A stretch of DNA of 64,000 nt from Prevotella sp. GTDB lineage: Bacteria > Bacteroidota > Bacteroidia > Bacteroidales > Bacteroidaceae. Below, piece after piece: positions 60,869 to 64,000 of the stretch. The notes under the pieces were generated by a model. The model searched no databases and was not told where the DNA came from. It saw nothing but the letters and a program-made list of their open reading frames with translations. The stretch covers positions 96,701-160,700 of the forward strand of contig JALETQ010000026.1 of the NCBI GenBank assembly GCA_022781445.1, read 5' to 3'. How positions within the stretch are numbered: position 1 is the stretch's first letter; each line of letters begins with the position of its first letter. A program made the position numbers and the translations under genes.

Positions 60869-61636
60869 ATGGAATACTTTTATCCTTTTGGCGAAACCGT
60901 TCGCCGTTTAGTACAACAAGATAGAACTCCTAAGCAAGTTTTTGTCCTTGGTGTATATGCCAGTGCTGTACATGCAAGATGGAAAAAAGGAAATGAAATA
61001 ATTTGTCAGGCATTAGCGGTGGCGAGTGAACCAAGAATTTTTTGGGATGGTAATCCTGACGAAGCCAGGGAAATTATTTCCAAAATTCATTTACCATCTG
61101 AACTTGGAAGTTTAGAGCCAGCTGGTAGTCATTTAAATGGACCGTCAGCAAAAGTATTGGATGAACATATTCTTGCACCATTAGGATATACGAGAAAAGA
61201 AGCTTGGTTGTGTGACTTGTTGCCAGAAACTCGTCTGAATAATAGTCAAGTAAGAGTTCTGAAAACAAAGTATGAACCCAGAATACAGCAATATGGTCTC
61301 AATCCAGTAACTATTCCAAAACGTCCAACTGTCTTTTGTGACATAAATAGATGCAAAGAAATACTCGCAGAACTGAAAGAGTCACGAGCAAATTTACTTG
61401 TATTGCTCGGTGATATCCCCATTAGGCAGTTTCTAAACAGAATCACCCAGGTTAATTATACTTCATTGCAGGAATATGTGAATATATATGGATATGGGAA
61501 TCCCTCAAAAGCTATAATCAATGGGAATAGCATAAATGTCCTTCCTATTGCTCATCCTCGACAAATTGGAGCCTTAGGTGCGCATAGTGAGAAATGGTTT
61601 CAAGCCCATTTAGAATGGGAGAATAAAAGCAAGTAA
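60869..61636 (+). CDS. Possible uracil-DNA glycosylase superfamily protein
   Basis: 255 residues. The order of features suggests the UDG fold: VFVLGVYASAVHARW near residue 25, a central LLVLLGDIPIRQFL strand, and LPIAHPRQIGALGAHSEKWF at the C-terminus, like the HP(S/R) motif of UDG members. The catalytic water-activating residue is not obvious. AT-rich, probably acquired. Alternative: an uncharacterised family of similar topology. Cotranscription with the DUF169 gene is likely (41-base gap). Confidence 0.45.
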   Translation: MEYFYPFGETVRRLVQQDRTPKQVFVLGVYASAVHARWKKGNEIICQALAVASEPRIFWDGNPDEAREIISKIHLPSELGSLEPAGSHLNGPSAKVLDEHILAPLGYTRKEAWLCDLLPETRLNNSQVRVLKTKYEPRIQQYGLNPVTIPKRPTVFCDINRCKEILAELKESRANLLVLLGDIPIRQFLNRITQVNYTSLQEYVNIYGYGNPSKAIINGNSINVLPIAHPRQIGALGAHSEKWFQAHLEWENKSK

Positions 61637-61656
61637 ATTCCAATTTATCTGAGTGT

Positions 61657-61841
61657 ACCCCAATTCGGGATAAGCCGCACTTGTTTTTTTGCCTTAAAAT
61701 AGTTTCAAGAAAAGCCCAAAAAGAGGATTATTTTTCGTATATTTATTGTTGAAAATCAAACAGATAACAAAAAAACAACCCTCTATGAAACTTGTCAGCA
61801 AAGTTACGGAAATATATTGTATTGCAGATGATTTCTGCAAA
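61657..61841 (+). mobile_element. 5' fragment of an IS982-like insertion sequence
   Basis: Begins ACCCCAATTCGGGATAAGCC, an inverted-repeat-like end, and at 61785 opens a frame MKLVSKVTEIYCIADDFCKEY, the typical start of IS982-type transposases. After about 19 codons, the sequence becomes the IS630-type fragment. The family assignment of so short a piece is tentative. Confidence 0.4.
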
Positions 61842-62073
61842 GAATACGATGGGAACAAAGAGGTCTCTTTCTTTTCTACCTGCCACCATATTCGCCACAG
61901 TTGGACATTGCCGAAACACTTTGGCGCATACTCAAAGGCAAGTGGATGAGACCACAAGATTATATAACTTCTGACATGCTGTTCTATACCACCAATAGAG
62001 CTTTGGCGGATATAGGAAAAGGGGTGCGTATAAACTTCTCTAAACATGTCGCTTAATTTTGATCAGTTACTTA
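61842..62073 (+). mobile_element. IS630-type transposase 3' fragment with right end, left copy
   Basis: The frame ending in TAA at 62054-62056 encodes GLFLFYLPPYSPQLDIAETL and continues to NFSKHVA, the C-terminal end of IS630-type DDE transposases with the catalytic Glu in AETLW. The 3' end reads GATCAGTTACTTA. The block matches 63769-64000 in inverted orientation over 232 bases with one difference. Confidence 0.75.
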
Positions 62074-62092
62074 GTAAAATAATGCCGTCAAT

Positions 62093-62163
62093 CCTTGCAG
62101 GATTAAGATAAGAATATTATATTTGCAGTAATTCGTATATTAGTCGTTAAATGACAATACGAA
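62093..62163 (+). promoter_or_regulatory. Promoter and probable operator of the hipBA-type pair
   Basis: A -7 box TATATTTG (62118-62125) with CTTG (62093-62096) 21 bases upstream. Just downstream, TTCGTAT (62132-62138) and ATACGAA (62157-62163) form an inverted repeat with 18 bases between, and inside it GTC/GAC mirror each other. The position right after the -7 box suits autorepression by the antitoxin. Confidence 0.6.
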
Positions 62164-62193
62164 ATATAACAATTATTATTATAGTTATTGTAA

Positions 62194-62508
62194 ATGTATA
62201 TATTTGAACCTATATCCACGGAGGACATTCTTGACCGTCTGTCTGGCAACTGCCGATTACGGAGGCTGGAGAAGAACATGTCGCAAAAGTCGCTATCTGA
62301 AACGAGCGGCGTGCCACTATCCACCATACAGCGGTTTGAGCATACCGGCGAGATTTCGCTTGCCAGTTTCGTGAAGATTGTCCGTGTACTCGGTTATGCG
62401 GAGGATATGATGGAATTGATTAGCAAACCCAAATATTCAAGCCTTGACGAAATGGTCAAGATCAATAAGAACAAAAACAGAAAGAGAGGCACGGATGAAA
62501 GAGATTGA
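62194..62508 (+). CDS. hipB: HipB-type antitoxin (XRE helix-turn-helix)
   Basis: 104 residues. The helix-turn-helix covers about residues 23-75: RRLEKNMSQKSLSETSGVPL, STIQRFEHTGEISLASFVKI. The charged C-terminal tail (KINKNKNRKRGTDERD) is likely disordered. It overlaps the toxin gene by 14 bases, the usual order for hipBA modules. Expected to neutralise HipA and repress its own promoter. Confidence 0.85.
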   Translation: MYIFEPISTEDILDRLSGNCRLRRLEKNMSQKSLSETSGVPLSTIQRFEHTGEISLASFVKIVRVLGYAEDMMELISKPKYSSLDEMVKINKNKNRKRGTDERD

Positions 62509-63670
62509 TTCTTTGAAAGTCATGTATCATGGAAGGCTCGTTGGACGGCTGACAATGGGAACAAACAGTACTTGCCTCTTTCAGTATGGCAGGGAGTGGC
62601 TGAATACAGGCTTTTCCATTTCCCCATTGAAATTGCCATTGAAGGCAGACTTGTTTGAAGCGGACTATCTACCATTCCGTGGCAACTTCGGTGTGTTTGA
62701 AGACTGTATGCCCGGGGGCTATGGAGAGTATGTGTTGCAGAAGGAATTGGAAAAGCAAGGTGTCAACTATAAAGGTCTTAATCCCTTGCAGAGATTGAGC
62801 ATTGTTGGCTCGTCGGGTATGGGTGCTTTGTGTTATATTCCCGATAACAAAATCACCATGCCGAGTAAATCCGTCAACCTCGACGAAGTACAGCAAGCTG
62901 CTTTGGATGTCCTTTCAGGCAAGACTGACGAGAACGCAAGAAGACTCTATGTGGATAGTGGAAACTCGGGTGGCGTTCGCCCCAAGATACTCTTACAGGA
63001 TGACGGACGCAACTGGATGGTGAAGTTCCGCCACACCTATGACCCAAAAGAGTCGGGACTGATTGAATTTATGTACAATCAAGCTGCCAGTGATGCAGGT
63101 ATTACTGTTCCTACATTCAAACTATTTGAAGGCCGATATTTCGGAGTGGAACGCTTTGACTTGTCATCAGATGGCGAACGCATCCACATGGTTACAGCCG
63201 GCGGACTGCTTAATGAAAGCATCAATCCACCCAAGATGGACTACAAGACACTGCTGGCACTTACCGGCTTCCTTACGCAAGACCACATTGAGGTGGAACA
63301 GCAATTCCGCCGTATGGTATTCAATTACTATGCAGAGAACTTTGATGACCATGCCCGAAATTTCTCGTTCCTGTATATTGATGATCAGTGGAAGCTCTCC
63401 CCGGCTTACGACATGACCCATGACAGCCTATTGGGGCAACATGCCACAACCGTTGGGTTTAAAGCCAATCCAACGGAAGAGGACTTTATCGAAGTCGGTG
63501 CATCAGTGCAGATACCACGAAAAGTTTGCTCTGACATCATAGAGGAGGTTAAACCTATAGGACAGCAACTTGTTGGAAGGCTTAAAGAAAAGGATTACAG
63601 CGTAGCAAGAGAAACAAACAGCAGGGAAAAGGAAGGTCATGCTATCAGAAGGCGCGGCTTTCGAAGATAG
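62495..63670 (+). CDS. hipA: HipA-type toxin kinase
   Basis: 391 residues from ATG 62495 (MKEIDSLKVMYHG). The N-subdomain has LGRL-like GRLTMG and FSISPLKLPLK. The kinase part contains the P-loop region SGNSGGVRPKILL near residue 150, VERFDL, and the catalytic block NFDDHARNFSFLY followed by LSPAYDMTHD (metal-binding). In E. coli, HipA phosphorylates glutamyl-tRNA synthetase; the target here is unknown. All key residues appear intact, so it should be active. Flanked on both sides by inverted IS630-type ends. Confidence 0.9.
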   Translation: MKEIDSLKVMYHGRLVGRLTMGTNSTCLFQYGREWLNTGFSISPLKLPLKADLFEADYLPFRGNFGVFEDCMPGGYGEYVLQKELEKQGVNYKGLNPLQRLSIVGSSGMGALCYIPDNKITMPSKSVNLDEVQQAALDVLSGKTDENARRLYVDSGNSGGVRPKILLQDDGRNWMVKFRHTYDPKESGLIEFMYNQAASDAGITVPTFKLFEGRYFGVERFDLSSDGERIHMVTAGGLLNESINPPKMDYKTLLALTGFLTQDHIEVEQQFRRMVFNYYAENFDDHARNFSFLYIDDQWKLSPAYDMTHDSLLGQHATTVGFKANPTEEDFIEVGASVQIPRKVCSDIIEEVKPIGQQLVGRLKEKDYSVARETNSREKEGHAIRRRGFRR

Positions 63671-63768
63671 AAAAAATTAGGGCATGAGAAAGAAATTGTA
63701 TCGACTCTTGAAATGCAACATTCTGCAAAGCATACGTTATGCTCTCCCCAAAAGTGAAGAATAGTTTT

Positions 63769-64000
63769 TAAGTAACTGATCAAAATTAAGCGACATGTTT
63801 AGAGAAGTTTATACGCACCCCTTTTCCTATATCCGCCAAAGCTCTATTGGTGGTATAGAACAGCATGTCAGAAGTTATATAGTCTTGTGGTCTCATCCAC
63901 TTGCCTTTGAGTATGCGCCAAAGTGTTTCGGCAATGTCCAACTGTGGCGAATATGGTGGCAGGTAGAAAAGAAAGAGACCTCTTTGTTCCCATCGTATTC
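63769..64000 (-). mobile_element. IS630-type transposase 3' fragment, right copy (runs off the window)
   Basis: Minus-strand copy of 61842-62073, same length, one base different. Whether the transposase is complete beyond the window cannot be seen. The spacer 63671-63768 is empty. Confidence 0.75.

Noticed and set aside
61694..62047. A 117-residue minus-strand frame
   Set aside because: Antisense to the IS630-type fragment; the sense strand encodes the conserved YSPQLDIAETLW block.

Overview
The window looks like a chromosomal piece of a Bacteroidales bacterium, most likely Prevotellaceae. Several genes are preceded by the Bacteroidetes promoter (TTTG, 19-20 bases, TAnnTTTG). Gene order ileS / DksA-like / lspA / DUF4296 lipoprotein / M23 peptidase, a beta-propeller BtuG-like lipoprotein beside a BtuB-type receptor, secreted proteins with a short C-terminal sorting-like module, and Bacteroides-type mobilization genes all agree with this. 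No rRNA or tRNA gene was seen.

Region 1 (1-7.6 kb): secreted or membrane proteins, a superoxide reductase and a DUF389 membrane protein, separated by long gene-poor spacers. Region 2 (7.6-14.1 kb, minus strand): a vitamin B12 uptake operon behind a cobalamin riboswitch: TonB receptor, surface beta-propeller, periplasmic binding lipoprotein, permease, ATPase. Region 3 (14.6-24.1 kb, minus strand): ileS, a DksA-like protein, lspA, a DUF4296 lipoprotein, a small protein, an M23 peptidase and a C69 dipeptidase, closely packed. Region 4 (about 24.56-36.35 kb): an integrative mobilizable element with two tyrosine recombinases, two excisionase-like genes, a VapE-type ATPase, a Toprim primase, a DUF3408 protein, a MobA/MobB pair with an oriT-like spacer, and two AT-rich lipoprotein genes as cargo. 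Region 5 (36.7-43.7 kb): an AraC regulator divergent from a TolC/HlyD/dual-ATPase/two-permease efflux operon. Region 6 (44-58.7 kb): pabB-pabC, a glycine-zipper lipoprotein, a 1514-residue secreted protein, a GyrA/ParC-type topoisomerase subunit overlapping a DUF3316 gene and an S41 peptidase, an SprT-like protein and lptB. Region 7 (59-64 kb): an AT-richer, IS-scarred region with Rrf2 and nitroreductase remnants around a deleted IS3-type element, DUF169 and UDG-like genes, and a hipBA-type toxin-antitoxin pair between inverted copies of an IS630-type end.

The least explained signal is in the spacers. They hold families of short tandem arrays with strict 22- or 24-base periods. One is a seven-unit array of TGACGTCA/GTCGA palindromes. 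One is a GCCCTTT array at three loci. One is an ACTATAGCAATAGT array at two loci, in opposite orientation, sharing a roughly 40-base leader and the same degenerate end unit. Separate inverted-repeat elements ending in a TCGGTCAT motif also occur. None of these codes for protein, and I cannot assign them to a named system.
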